Positions 18,844 to 26,489 of a DNA stretch of 64,000 nucleotides are shown here, piece by piece (positions within the stretch are counted from its first letter, which is position 1; each line of letters begins with the position of its first letter). The stretch lies in assembly GCA_002841695.1 (NCBI GenBank), contig PHAN01000003.1, positions 1 to 64,000 on the forward strand, given 5' to 3'. The notes beneath the pieces were generated by a model, which did not search any database, had not been told where the DNA came from, and saw only the letters and a program-made list of their open reading frames with translations. The DNA comes from Elusimicrobia bacterium HGW-Elusimicrobia-1. Lineage in GTDB: Bacteria; Elusimicrobiota; Endomicrobiia; PHAN01. A program made the translations under genes and the position numbers.

Positions 18844-19584
18844 ATGAATAATGAAAGACTCGGTCTCGCATTTTGGCGCAAGATATTTTTTTATCTGATG
18901 GTTTTCTTGTCAGTGTCGCTTTCCATAGGCAGCGCCGCGACAACTTCTCAGGGAATCAAGCCGCCCGTCGAAAAAACGACAGTCAGTATTCGTGACGGCA
19001 AAAAGATAATAGTCGCGGACCCGAAAACCAAAAGAGAAAAAGTTATTCTCTCAAATGATGACCCCGCGCTTGATATTTACCCCGGCGGAGTTTTTTTTGA
19101 CGCCATACTTTCTCCCGACGGTAAAAAGATAGCATTCAAAGGCGGCGTTTTGCATGATTATGAGTTTTCCGAATTGTGGGTGATTAATGCAAACGGCGGC
19201 GGATTGAAGAAAATCGTATCGTTAAGAAAAGGAGGTCACATTAAATCGGAGGGAGAGTTTCCCGCTTACACATCACTGCCGGAAAATCATTGGTCAAAAT
19301 GGGAAGACGCGTACATAGAAAATTATTTTTGGTCGCCGTGCAGCAAAAAAATCGCTTATATTATTTGTGTGAGCGTATCCTTCGTAAAAAAAGAAAAAGA
19401 TAGTTGTGAAAAACAACACCGGACGGATGTGCGCATAAAAGATATTGCAACCGACGGGGATACTCTTATCGCGACATTCAATCCCGACAGATTGGTTACA
19501 TTAAACGATATAGAATGGGAAAACACCGGCCACACTATTAAATTTAAGACAAAAATCAAAGAATGGAAAACACAGGAGGAATAA
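18844..19584 (+). CDS. Exported PD40/TolB-like beta-propeller fragment protein
   Basis: 246 residues. A signal peptide or anchor (IFFYLMVFLSVSLSIGSAA) is followed by two or three PD40-like units: AILSPDGKKIAFKGG, YFWSPCSKKIAYI and a weaker IEWENTGHTIKFK. Such units build TolB-type propellers, but this protein is too short for a full one. Base composition is richer in A and T than the genes on either side. It starts two bases after exbB and is followed two bases later by an M15-like peptidase gene with a strong Shine-Dalgarno, so the insert is co-transcribed. Confidence 0.6.
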   Translation: MNNERLGLAFWRKIFFYLMVFLSVSLSIGSAATTSQGIKPPVEKTTVSIRDGKKIIVADPKTKREKVILSNDDPALDIYPGGVFFDAILSPDGKKIAFKGGVLHDYEFSELWVINANGGGLKKIVSLRKGGHIKSEGEFPAYTSLPENHWSKWEDAYIENYFWSPCSKKIAYIICVSVSFVKKEKDSCEKQHRTDVRIKDIATDGDTLIATFNPDRLVTLNDIEWENTGHTIKFKTKIKEWKTQEE

Positions 19585-19586
19585 AT

Positions 19587-19958
19587 ATGCCTGTTACCGG
19601 CAACAAAGAAGGTTTAAAACAGGAAGTGCTTGACAAGTTGGAAGAGATTAGCCGAAACACCGGCAAAACCGTGTATATAACCGACGGATATAGAGATGAG
19701 CAAAAGGATATGCCGACAAAAACCCACGGGCAGGGAATTGCAGCAGATATTTACATAGACGGGATGAATACGGTGGAGATTTCCCGCGAATTGGAAAAAG
19801 TCGGATTCACAGGACTCGGTCAATACTACAACAATGACAATTCAATGACGACTTTTGCCCACGGCGACCTTCGGGACGCTGAAACGAAATGGGTGCACCG
19901 CGAAGACGCCCAGGGCTCAAGAAAATTCATTAAATGGCCCGAAGAACCGTGGAAATAA
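19587..19958 (+). CDS. M15-like D,D-peptidase domain protein
   Basis: 123 residues. The zinc-ligand pattern of the M15/hedgehog peptidase fold is visible: TDGYRD, then THGQGIAADIY (His and Asp ligands of HxxGxAxD) and TFAHGDLRD (the HxD motif). Family members cleave peptidoglycan cross-links or stem peptides. There is no signal peptide, which is unusual for an envelope hydrolase and leaves room for a cytoplasmic peptide substrate. GGAGG at 19576-19580 fixes the ATG at 19587. It sits between the PD40-like gene and a probable ATP-grasp gene. Confidence 0.7.
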   Translation: MPVTGNKEGLKQEVLDKLEEISRNTGKTVYITDGYRDEQKDMPTKTHGQGIAADIYIDGMNTVEISRELEKVGFTGLGQYYNNDNSMTTFAHGDLRDAETKWVHREDAQGSRKFIKWPEEPWK

Positions 19959-19964
19959 TCCCCT

Positions 19965-21179
19965 ATGAAAGCAGTCGTTATTGTTCGTGATAGTTTGTTG
20001 TTTGCGGCGATAGGTCAAGAATTCCCGCATAAATTATTCTATAGACATTCCGAAACACTTGACATCTGCAACGCAAAGAGTAAATCCTGCGGTTACGACG
20101 AGGTATATCCCGCAAAATATCTGTTCGGATATAAACAAGGGGGCAGACATTATCAAGGGTTGATATCAAAATATCTCAACGATGGTGATGAAGTTTATCT
20201 TTTCGCCGAATCGGCGATATCAGCGCATCTTGAAGATGTTTTAAATTGCGATTTTCTCGACGTGCAATTGGCGTCTTTGGAAGATGCTTTCGTCCGCATT
20301 GTGGCGCACAAAGGTATTTTCGTGCGGGGATGGCTGCCTGAATTTCTGGCAGATAAGTTTCTTCTGGCACTCTTTGTGTATGCTTCTTTCGGACATACCG
20401 AATACGTTCCAAATCAAATAAACATTCCCAAGAAAACGGAGTGTTCCGACGCGTTGATTTCTTTTTGTCGCAGACATCTATCCTCTCGATACGTCATATT
20501 AAAAACCTCCCACGGCTCGGCGTCCGCGACGGGGCTACCGCGCGAATATTTAATATGCCGCAATGAAAATCTCGATTTTGCGCTGCCGTATTATCTGAAA
20601 ATATGCAAAGATGAATGTAATCTCGCGAGTGTGATGGCAATGGAATTTATTATAAACGAAAATACACTTGCATCGCCGCCCGATAACGTCATTTACAAGG
20701 CAAATTGTATCGGCGTCGGCGCCGACGACAAATCGCGCGCGGCGTTTGTCTCGCAGGAGTGTCAGAAAATAACAAATAGTTATAACACATATTTGACGGA
20801 TACAAGGCCATACGCAAAAATAAGCGAGGTTTTCGGCGGCTCACATTTTTCGACGGCAAGCGTCGAGAGGTACAGCATTATACTCGAACCTTTCAAATTT
20901 TCGGACGCCATATTTACATTGGATTTCGTCCTTTCATCGTATGGCGCTCCTAAAATTCTTGAGATAAACAAGATCTCCGGCATTTTTTCGGATGTGTTCA
21001 ATGCCGGCGGCATAACCGCTTTGGAAAGTTATATTTCTTGCAAACAAGATTCTTTTGCGGCGATTTCCGTCGAATCGTTAAATCATTATAAAAACTTGGT
21101 TATGGATTGGTCGTCTGCGGGTTTTTTTGACAAAGTGGTTTGTTTGGACAACGATGGAATCGAACTTTTCATCGGATAG
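19965..21179 (+). CDS. Probable ATP-grasp enzyme, family unrecognised
   Basis: 404 residues. I assign the ATP-grasp fold from three spaced signals: RYVILKTSHGSAS (nucleotide-binding Lys and small-residue loop, about residues 175-187), an acidic segment around SVMAMEFIINEN (about 220), and TLDFVLSSYGAPKILEINKISG (about 325-346), where the Asp and the EIN triad match the metal ligands of ATP-grasp ligases. ATP-grasp enzymes join a carboxylate to an amine or thiol, often on peptides. No signal peptide is seen. It follows the M15-like gene by six bases. The substrate is unknown, and the low-GC composition suggests recent transfer. Confidence 0.55.
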   Translation: MKAVVIVRDSLLFAAIGQEFPHKLFYRHSETLDICNAKSKSCGYDEVYPAKYLFGYKQGGRHYQGLISKYLNDGDEVYLFAESAISAHLEDVLNCDFLDVQLASLEDAFVRIVAHKGIFVRGWLPEFLADKFLLALFVYASFGHTEYVPNQINIPKKTECSDALISFCRRHLSSRYVILKTSHGSASATGLPREYLICRNENLDFALPYYLKICKDECNLASVMAMEFIINENTLASPPDNVIYKANCIGVGADDKSRAAFVSQECQKITNSYNTYLTDTRPYAKISEVFGGSHFSTASVERYSIILEPFKFSDAIFTLDFVLSSYGAPKILEINKISGIFSDVFNAGGITALESYISCKQDSFAAISVESLNHYKNLVMDWSSAGFFDKVVCLDNDGIELFIG

Positions 21180-21283
21180 GTTGTGTCGGGTAAGTTGTTA
21201 AGGAAATAGCGGCCGCAATAATTCTTGCAAACGTGTTGAATAATATCAGGACGGACTTAATGTCCGGGATAATTGGAGGCAAA

Positions 21284-23788
21284 ATGTCGGCAAAATCCAC
21301 CACCGGTGAAAAGATGTTTCTGACGGACGCTCAACTCAAAAACGAATTCGAAAAATGCGAGTTTTGCGAGGAAAAACCCTGCAAAGACGCCTGCCCCTGC
21401 GATTGCTCCGCCGCCGATTTTATAATGGCCGCGAAAGTATTCGCTCCGTCGGACATAAAACGTTCTGCCGCCGAAATTATGAAGAGCAACCCTTTCGGAG
21501 GCGTTTGCGGAATGGTCTGTCCCGACAGATTTTGCATGGCCGCGTGTGTGCATAAAAAATTCGATTCTCCCGTCAATATTCCCGCCGTGCAGGCCGCAAT
21601 CGTGCATAAAGCCCGCGTCCTCGGCGGAATTGCCGAGTTCGTAAAGCCCAAACTCAACGGTAAAAAAGTAGCGATAGTCGGCTCCGGCCCCGCCGGTCTG
21701 GGCGCGGCTTCCGTGCTGGGTTCGCTCGGGTACAAAGTGGATGTTTTTGAGAAGGAAAAAGTTGCCGGCGGCATGTGCAACCTGATTCCCGAATACCGCC
21801 TCAGCCGCGATATGCTCAAAGAGGATATAAAATTCCTGGCGTCTCTCGGGGAAATATCGATAAAAACCGATTCGTCCGTCGATGTTCCCGAATCGCTGCT
21901 TAATAAGGGCTACGACGCGGTAGTCGTTGCGACCGGTCTTTCTGAGCCGCTTAAAATGGGAATAGAAAACGAAAATCTGGCCGTCGCCGGACTGGACTAT
22001 CTTAAAGATTCCGGGAAACATAAACTGACGGGCAAAGTCGCGGTTATAGGCGGAGGCGCCACAGCCGCCGACTGCGCTATGACGGCAAAATTAAACGGCG
22101 TTGCCGGAGTCGAGATGTTCGCGCTTGAATCCGTCGGAGAAATGCCGCTTACCCCGCGGGAAATGGGAGAACTGCTTGAAAACGGCATAGAAATATCCGG
22201 CCGGACGAAAGTTGTTACCATCGTCGGGAAAGACGGCAAAATCGCCGGACTTAAAACCGTAAAAGTGTCGCTCCCCGCGGGCAAAAAATTCGGACTGCGC
22301 GACCTGTCGGACATCGCCGGCACGGAACAGACAAGAAACGACATCTCGTCGGTAATCATAGCCATCGGTGCTCGCGCCAAAAAAGAAAGGTCGTCGAATC
22401 CGGCGGTAATCTACGCGGGCGATTGCATAGAAGGCCCCACGACCGTCGTGGAGGCGTCTGCCGCCGGCAAAAACGCGGCGCTTGAAGTCGAAGCCGTCAT
22501 AGGCGCCAAAAAGAAGCCGTCGTTCGACAAAAAAGTCAAGAGCGCAGTCGAACTCAAAGGTTACGTCCGCGCCCCGGTCTCTCTTGAAACCGACTTCTTC
22601 AGCAGAAAAATATCGACCCCGTTTCTTCTCTCGGCGGCTCCTCCGTCGGACGGATACGACCAGATGAAAAAGGCCTATGAAGCCGGATGGTCGGGCGGAG
22701 TGATGAAGACTTCGTTCGATAATGTTCCGATTCACATCCCCGGCGAATATATGTTCGCATTTAACGAAACGACTTACGCCAACTGCGACAACGTTTCCGG
22801 ACATCCGATGGACAGGGTGTGCAAAGAAATCAAACAACTCATAAAAGAGTATCCCGACCGTCTGACAATGGCTTCCACCGGCGGCCCCGTCACCGGTAAC
22901 GACGCGACCGACAAAAAGGGCTGGCAGGCCAACACCAAAAAGCTCGAATCGTCGGGAGTAATGGGAATAGAGTATTCGCTTTCCTGCCCTCAGGGCGGCG
23001 ACGGCACCGAGGGGGACATCGTCTCCCAGAACGCGGCGCTTACCGCCAAAATCATCGACTGGGTAATGGAAGCCGGCGACCCCGAAATCCCCAAACTTTT
23101 CAAATTGACTGCGGCGGTGACTTCCATAGTACCTATCGTCAACGCCATTAAAAAAGTCTTCGCGAAATATCCGAACAAAAAAGCGGGCATCACGCTGGCC
23201 AACACATTCCCGACGATGGCCTTCCGCCCCGGCAAAAAAAAGGAATGGGAAGAAGGTGTCGTCGTGGGAATGAGCGGCGAAGGAGTCACCCCGATAAGTT
23301 ATCTTACGCTTGCGGGCGTTTCATCTCCGGGCGTTGCCGTCTCGGGGAACGGCGGCCCGATGGATTACAAAGCGGCGATGAACTTCCTCGCCCTCGGAGT
23401 GAAGACCGTCCAATTCTGCACGATAGCGACCAAACATGGCTACGGAATCTTCGACGAGCTCGTCAATGGCGCGAGTTCTCTGATGAAAGAGCGCGGCATC
23501 AAGTCGATGAAAGAACTCATCGGTATCGCGCTTCCGAAACCCGTCACCGGTTTTATGGAATTGACGAGCGTAAAAAAAATCTCGACCTGCGACACGGATG
23601 TCTGCCTTATCTGCGGCAACTGTTCGCGCTGCCCGTATCAGGCGATTACTCTCGACGACGAGAGGCATCCCGTCACCGACGCGGCGAAGTGCATCGGTTG
23701 CAGCATCTGCGTGCAGAAATGTTTCTCGGGAGCCCTCTCGATGCGCGAGAGAACGTCCGAGGAAACCGCGGCGTTGAAAGAGGACTGA
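21284..23788 (+). CDS. Dihydropyrimidine dehydrogenase-like flavo-iron-sulfur enzyme
   Basis: 834 residues with the domain order of full-length dihydropyrimidine dehydrogenase. A Cys-rich Fe-S region lies at about 24-95 (CEFCEEKPC; GGVCGMVCP). An FAD Rossmann site is near 127 (VAIVGSGPAGLGA) and an NAD(P) site near 251 (VAVIGGGATAAD). An FMN barrel spans about 437-760, and two ferredoxin clusters are near 772 and 805 (CLICGNCSRCP, CIGCSICVQKC). It would reduce a pyrimidine or similar base with NAD(P)H. In the catalytic loop SCPQGGDGTEGDIVSQN the Cys of mammalian enzymes is absent. GGAGG sets ATG 21284. The neighbours SsnA and 8-oxoguanine deaminase support nucleobase metabolism. Confidence 0.85.
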   Translation: MSAKSTTGEKMFLTDAQLKNEFEKCEFCEEKPCKDACPCDCSAADFIMAAKVFAPSDIKRSAAEIMKSNPFGGVCGMVCPDRFCMAACVHKKFDSPVNIPAVQAAIVHKARVLGGIAEFVKPKLNGKKVAIVGSGPAGLGAASVLGSLGYKVDVFEKEKVAGGMCNLIPEYRLSRDMLKEDIKFLASLGEISIKTDSSVDVPESLLNKGYDAVVVATGLSEPLKMGIENENLAVAGLDYLKDSGKHKLTGKVAVIGGGATAADCAMTAKLNGVAGVEMFALESVGEMPLTPREMGELLENGIEISGRTKVVTIVGKDGKIAGLKTVKVSLPAGKKFGLRDLSDIAGTEQTRNDISSVIIAIGARAKKERSSNPAVIYAGDCIEGPTTVVEASAAGKNAALEVEAVIGAKKKPSFDKKVKSAVELKGYVRAPVSLETDFFSRKISTPFLLSAAPPSDGYDQMKKAYEAGWSGGVMKTSFDNVPIHIPGEYMFAFNETTYANCDNVSGHPMDRVCKEIKQLIKEYPDRLTMASTGGPVTGNDATDKKGWQANTKKLESSGVMGIEYSLSCPQGGDGTEGDIVSQNAALTAKIIDWVMEAGDPEIPKLFKLTAAVTSIVPIVNAIKKVFAKYPNKKAGITLANTFPTMAFRPGKKKEWEEGVVVGMSGEGVTPISYLTLAGVSSPGVAVSGNGGPMDYKAAMNFLALGVKTVQFCTIATKHGYGIFDELVNGASSLMKERGIKSMKELIGIALPKPVTGFMELTSVKKISTCDTDVCLICGNCSRCPYQAITLDDERHPVTDAAKCIGCSICVQKCFSGALSMRERTSEETAALKED

Positions 23789-23792
23789 AGCA

Positions 23793-24017
23793 ATGAAAAC
23801 TGTCGGGCGCAGGGCCAATACTGAAATATCTTTTCACGCCACCGTCAAAAACCTTAAAAAGGGTTGCGAGTTCAACGATTCCGTAAACAAGTTTTTCAGA
23901 GCGGAACTTCGCATCCCGAAGGGCGTCTACCATTACAAAACTCACGAGGATGCGTCACGTCACTGGACGGATTGCGTCGTCGGAGGGATAGTCGCCCGTC
24001 AGAAAGATAAAAAATAA
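23793..24017 (+). CDS. Small protein paired with nucleotidyltransferase (candidate antitoxin)
   Basis: 74 residues, basic, with no recognised fold. The C-terminal half, AELRIPKGVYHYKTHEDASRHW, is clearly related to the small protein at 24640 (CIPKGVYKFKTLEDAEKW), so these are two copies of one family. Its stop overlaps the start of the nucleotidyltransferase gene by one base (TAATG), indicating coupled expression. Small genes directly before AbiEii-type nucleotidyltransferases commonly encode their partners. The antitoxin role is inference. Confidence 0.6.
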   Translation: MKTVGRRANTEISFHATVKNLKKGCEFNDSVNKFFRAELRIPKGVYHYKTHEDASRHWTDCVVGGIVARQKDKK

Positions 24018-24514
24018 TGTTCGAGCCCGTCCCGCGTCCCGCTACGATAGAAGACCTTAAAAAAATAATAAAGGCGTTCAACGAACGCGGAGTGGATTAT
24101 TTGCTCATAGGCGGATATGCTCTTCAGGCACACGGCTACGTAAGAACCACGACGGATATAGACATACTTGTTCCGTCGGGCGGAAAAACCGGCGCGGACG
24201 TGATACGGGCGTTGCTGGTATTGCCTGATAAATGCGCCAAAGATATAGACCTCGCTTGGTTCGACGAAAAAGGGACTATCCGCGTGGCCGACGAAGTCGT
24301 GGTTGATATAATGTTCAACGCCTGCGGCCACACTTACGGCGATTTGAAAAAATACGAAGAGACAATCGTATTTGACGGCATCCCCATAAAAACCGTAAAT
24401 TTAGAGGGCCTGCTACTTACCAAAAAGACATTAAGGGACAAAGACGTCCCCGACAGAAAAATACTCGAAAAAGCGCTTCGGGCCATGAAATCCGGCAAAA
24501 AAGCGGACTCGTGA
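24017..24514 (+). CDS. AbiEii/MNT-like nucleotidyltransferase (candidate toxin)
   Basis: 165 residues. Near residues 30-55 the polymerase-beta-type active site is visible: LLIGGYALQAHGYVRTTTDIDILV, with the GG motif and the DxD metal ligands, and a further acidic strand VVVDIMF near 98. This is the minimal AbiEii or DUF6036-like nucleotidyltransferase fold. Relatives act as toxins that add nucleotides to tRNA or protein. It is translationally coupled to the 74-residue gene. A second, decayed copy of the same pair lies 130 bases downstream, separated by a REP sequence. Confidence 0.75.
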   Translation: MFEPVPRPATIEDLKKIIKAFNERGVDYLLIGGYALQAHGYVRTTTDIDILVPSGGKTGADVIRALLVLPDKCAKDIDLAWFDEKGTIRVADEVVVDIMFNACGHTYGDLKKYEETIVFDGIPIKTVNLEGLLLTKKTLRDKDVPDRKILEKALRAMKSGKKADS

Positions 24515-24539
24515 GTTTGTTTTAAAAGGGCATGTAAAT

Positions 24540-24600
24540 TGTAGCGGCGGGATTGCCATCCCGCCATAGCAAGGGGCCGCATGGCAATGCGGCCGCTACA
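24540..24600. repeat. REP palindrome, copy 1
   Basis: Sixty-one bases, TGTAGCGGCGGGATTGCC to CAATGCGGCCGCTACA, made of two hairpins (GCGGGAT/ATCCCGC and GGCCGCATGGC/GCAATGCGGCC) bounded by TGTAGCGGC/GCCGCTACA ends. A further half copy follows at 24607-24631. An almost identical copy (26252-26312) lies inside the REP-associated transposase gene 1.6 kb downstream. Confidence 0.9.
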
Positions 24601-24606
24601 ATATGC

Positions 24607-24631
24607 GTAGCGGCCGCATTGCTATCGCGCA
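24607..24631. repeat. Half REP sequence
   Basis: GTAGCGGCCGCATTGCTAT matches one end of the full REP at 24540-24600 in inverted orientation and then diverges. It gives the paired arrangement (BIME-like) usual for REP elements mobilised by RAYT enzymes. Confidence 0.7.
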
Positions 24632-24639
24632 AAATAACA

Positions 24640-24807
24640 ATGAAAAAAGGTTTCAGCGACGAACTCAATAGATTCCTGATTATGTTTGCGAAATTCAGGA
24701 AAGACAATATTTGTATTCCCAAAGGTGTCTATAAATTCAAAACATTGGAAGATGCGGAAAAATGGCGGATGCAAATGCTCAGGGGCAATCGTCCCGACAG
24801 CCGATGA
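24640..24807 (+). CDS. Second copy of the candidate antitoxin
   Basis: 55 residues, starting MKKGFSDELNRF. Its C-terminal half (NICIPKGVYKFKTLEDAEKW) is homologous to residues 47-68 of the protein at 23793. It immediately follows the REP cluster. Its last four bases overlap the ATG of a 28-codon frame that resembles only the tail of a nucleotidyltransferase, so the partner enzyme has been lost. It may be a relic or a free antitoxin acting on the intact pair. Confidence 0.55.
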   Translation: MKKGFSDELNRFLIMFAKFRKDNICIPKGVYKFKTLEDAEKWRMQMLRGNRPDSR

Positions 24808-24890
24808 AAGAACGCTCTCCAAGACCGAGAAACAAAGATGATATTTTATTTTTGAAAATCGTGGAGCGTGAGGAAGGGGAGAACAAGTAG
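24804..24890 (+). pseudogene. Remnant of a nucleotidyltransferase gene (C-terminal stub)
   Basis: A 28-codon frame starting at the ATGA overlap with the preceding gene: KERSPRPRNKDDILFLKIVERE. The RPKxKxDIxFL pattern is the usual C-terminal end of AbiEii-type nucleotidyltransferases, while the catalytic part is missing. The overlap is the same kind as in the intact pair upstream. I read this as an internal deletion that fused the start to the tail. It is too short to be certain. Confidence 0.4.
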
Positions 24891-24996
24891 TCGTCGCATT
24901 TTTATGACACAGGTGTAGCAGGATGATTAGAGAGAATACGTGAAAGAGGGTTTTGAGTAATCCTTTAAATTGTTTTAAAAAAGGGGAGGGTAAATT

Positions 24997-25857
24997 ATGA
25001 TGTTAAAAAGGAGCAATCTTTTCTTTGCAGTTTTCACTGTGCTTTTATTGTCTCCATGTTTAGTTGAATCTAAAACCGTCGATACAAATGAACCCGCCAC
25101 GGATGAACGCACTGCTAAGTTCAATGAAATCCTCAAACTCTCAAAACCAGTAAAAAGTAAAATAAATGTTGATGAAAAAAATGCAAAAGATCTCTTGAAT
25201 GCTTTGCGGCCCCATGAAAATGTGCCATTGACAGATAGGGAAATGACCACGGGAGAATTTTACTATTACATTGAAGGAATAAAATTCGCCGAGTGGTCCT
25301 TAAAAAAGTACAAGGAAGAATCATCGGGCATTAAGGATTTGTTTAAAATCAAAGAACTGAAAGCCAAATATAATCCTGATGTCAGGAAGGAAGAACTAAA
25401 TACTTTTTGGGGGTTGCTTGAAAAAACAACATGGACGCTATCGGTAGGTGTTTCTTTGGGCGACTATGTTGATGGTGGATTTGAAATAAAAGAAAACATA
25501 TCGGGCTTTGAATCCAGCACAAAATCAGATATAAGTTACAGGGATGGGGCTTATTGGCATAAAAGGGCATCTGAAATAGGGGCGCACACAATAAAATTTG
25601 GGAACTCAATAATTTACGACACAACTTTACCTGTTAGTGAGAATAATGCGATAAAAATTCTAAAAAACATTGGCGATGAGCGAGTCGTTCCTATAACAAT
25701 ATTATTTACAGTTAAAAAATATGAAATTGAACACGGAAGGATGGCGTGGGATAATACCGTAAAACTTTATTTAACCGCTAATGCAATAGATGCCCGCATG
25801 GATGTTCCAGAAAAAATTTACGTATATCCTAAACGAATACTAAGAATTAGAAAATGA
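24997..25857 (+). CDS. Hypothetical exported protein, AT-rich
   Basis: 286 residues with a signal peptide (NLFFAVFTVLLLSPCLVES). No domain is recognised. The body is charged and mixed helical and strand, ending in a basic tail (KRILRIRK). GGGGAGGG upstream is a strong ribosome binding site; ATG 24997 or 25000 both work. Codon use is far richer in A and T than the surrounding housekeeping genes. It sits between the decayed toxin-antitoxin copy and the REP transposase, so this 2.5 kb looks like an insertion zone. Confidence 0.6.
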   Translation: MMLKRSNLFFAVFTVLLLSPCLVESKTVDTNEPATDERTAKFNEILKLSKPVKSKINVDEKNAKDLLNALRPHENVPLTDREMTTGEFYYYIEGIKFAEWSLKKYKEESSGIKDLFKIKELKAKYNPDVRKEELNTFWGLLEKTTWTLSVGVSLGDYVDGGFEIKENISGFESSTKSDISYRDGAYWHKRASEIGAHTIKFGNSIIYDTTLPVSENNAIKILKNIGDERVVPITILFTVKKYEIEHGRMAWDNTVKLYLTANAIDARMDVPEKIYVYPKRILRIRK

Positions 25858-25943
25858 CAGTTGTGTTTTCTTTCGATGTCGCCGTTTAATTTCTACCGAT
25901 AAGAAGATAAGCAAAATTTTATAAACCGATTGCCGGGGGAATC

Positions 25944-26472
25944 GTGAAAGATTTAGCGCTGAAACGACGAAAGGACATCAGGTTAAAAAATTACGACTAT
26001 AAAACCAATGGATATTATTTCGTTACGGTGGTAACTCGCGACAGATTACCTTTGTTGAAAGAATATAGTTCCGACATCGGTGCGGTTGCCGTAGCGCGGG
26101 CAATAAATGATTTGCCGGAGTTTTTTAACGGGCTGGCTGTTGATTATTATGTCGTTATGGACGACCATATCCATATAATTTTTGCTTTTAATGATTGCGG
26201 CAAAACGTTGGGACAGGTCGTCAAAGCGATGAAATATAATATAACTAAAATTGTAGCGGCGGGATTGCCATCCCGCCATAGCAAGGGGCCGCATAGCAAT
26301 GCGGCCGCTACAAAAGCTAATGATATTGCGGTCGCCACAAAAACAATGTGGCAATGGAACTATTACGAACATATAATACGAGACGAGAAGAAACTGGCAA
26401 AAAATCAGGAATTATGTCGCCAATAATCCCGAAAAAGAGATTAACAACTGGGAAGCCGTAGAGAAAAACTAA
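25944..26472 (+). pseudogene. REP-associated tyrosine transposase (RAYT), frameshifted and carrying an internal REP
   Basis: A Y1/HUH transposase of the IS200-like REP-associated group. The N-terminal RRKDIRLKNYDY and YFVTVVTRDR motifs, the HUH motif in VVMDDHIHIIF, and WQWNYYEHIIRDEKKL are present. Translation stops at 26426, but the catalytic-Tyr segment continues in the next frame as IRNYVANNPEKEINNW up to 26472. The shift is at an A6 run (26399-26404), where losing one A restores the frame. A 61-bp REP (26252-26312) is embedded in frame just before the WQWNYY segment, adding about 20 residues. GTG start after GGGGGA. Confidence 0.85.
26252..26312. repeat. REP palindrome, copy 2, inside the transposase gene
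   Basis: Differs from copy 1 (24540-24600) by one base (ATAGCAAT versus ATGGCAAT). It is read in frame as VAAGLPSRHSKGPHSNAAAT within the RAYT coding region. Confidence 0.92.
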
Positions 26473-26489
26473 CAACAAAAGGAGTCAAC

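Noticed and set aside
25944-26472. Intact IS200/IS605 insertion sequence
   Set aside because: The protein pattern is that of REP-associated transposases; no IS-type ends or TnpB gene flank it, and the frame is broken.
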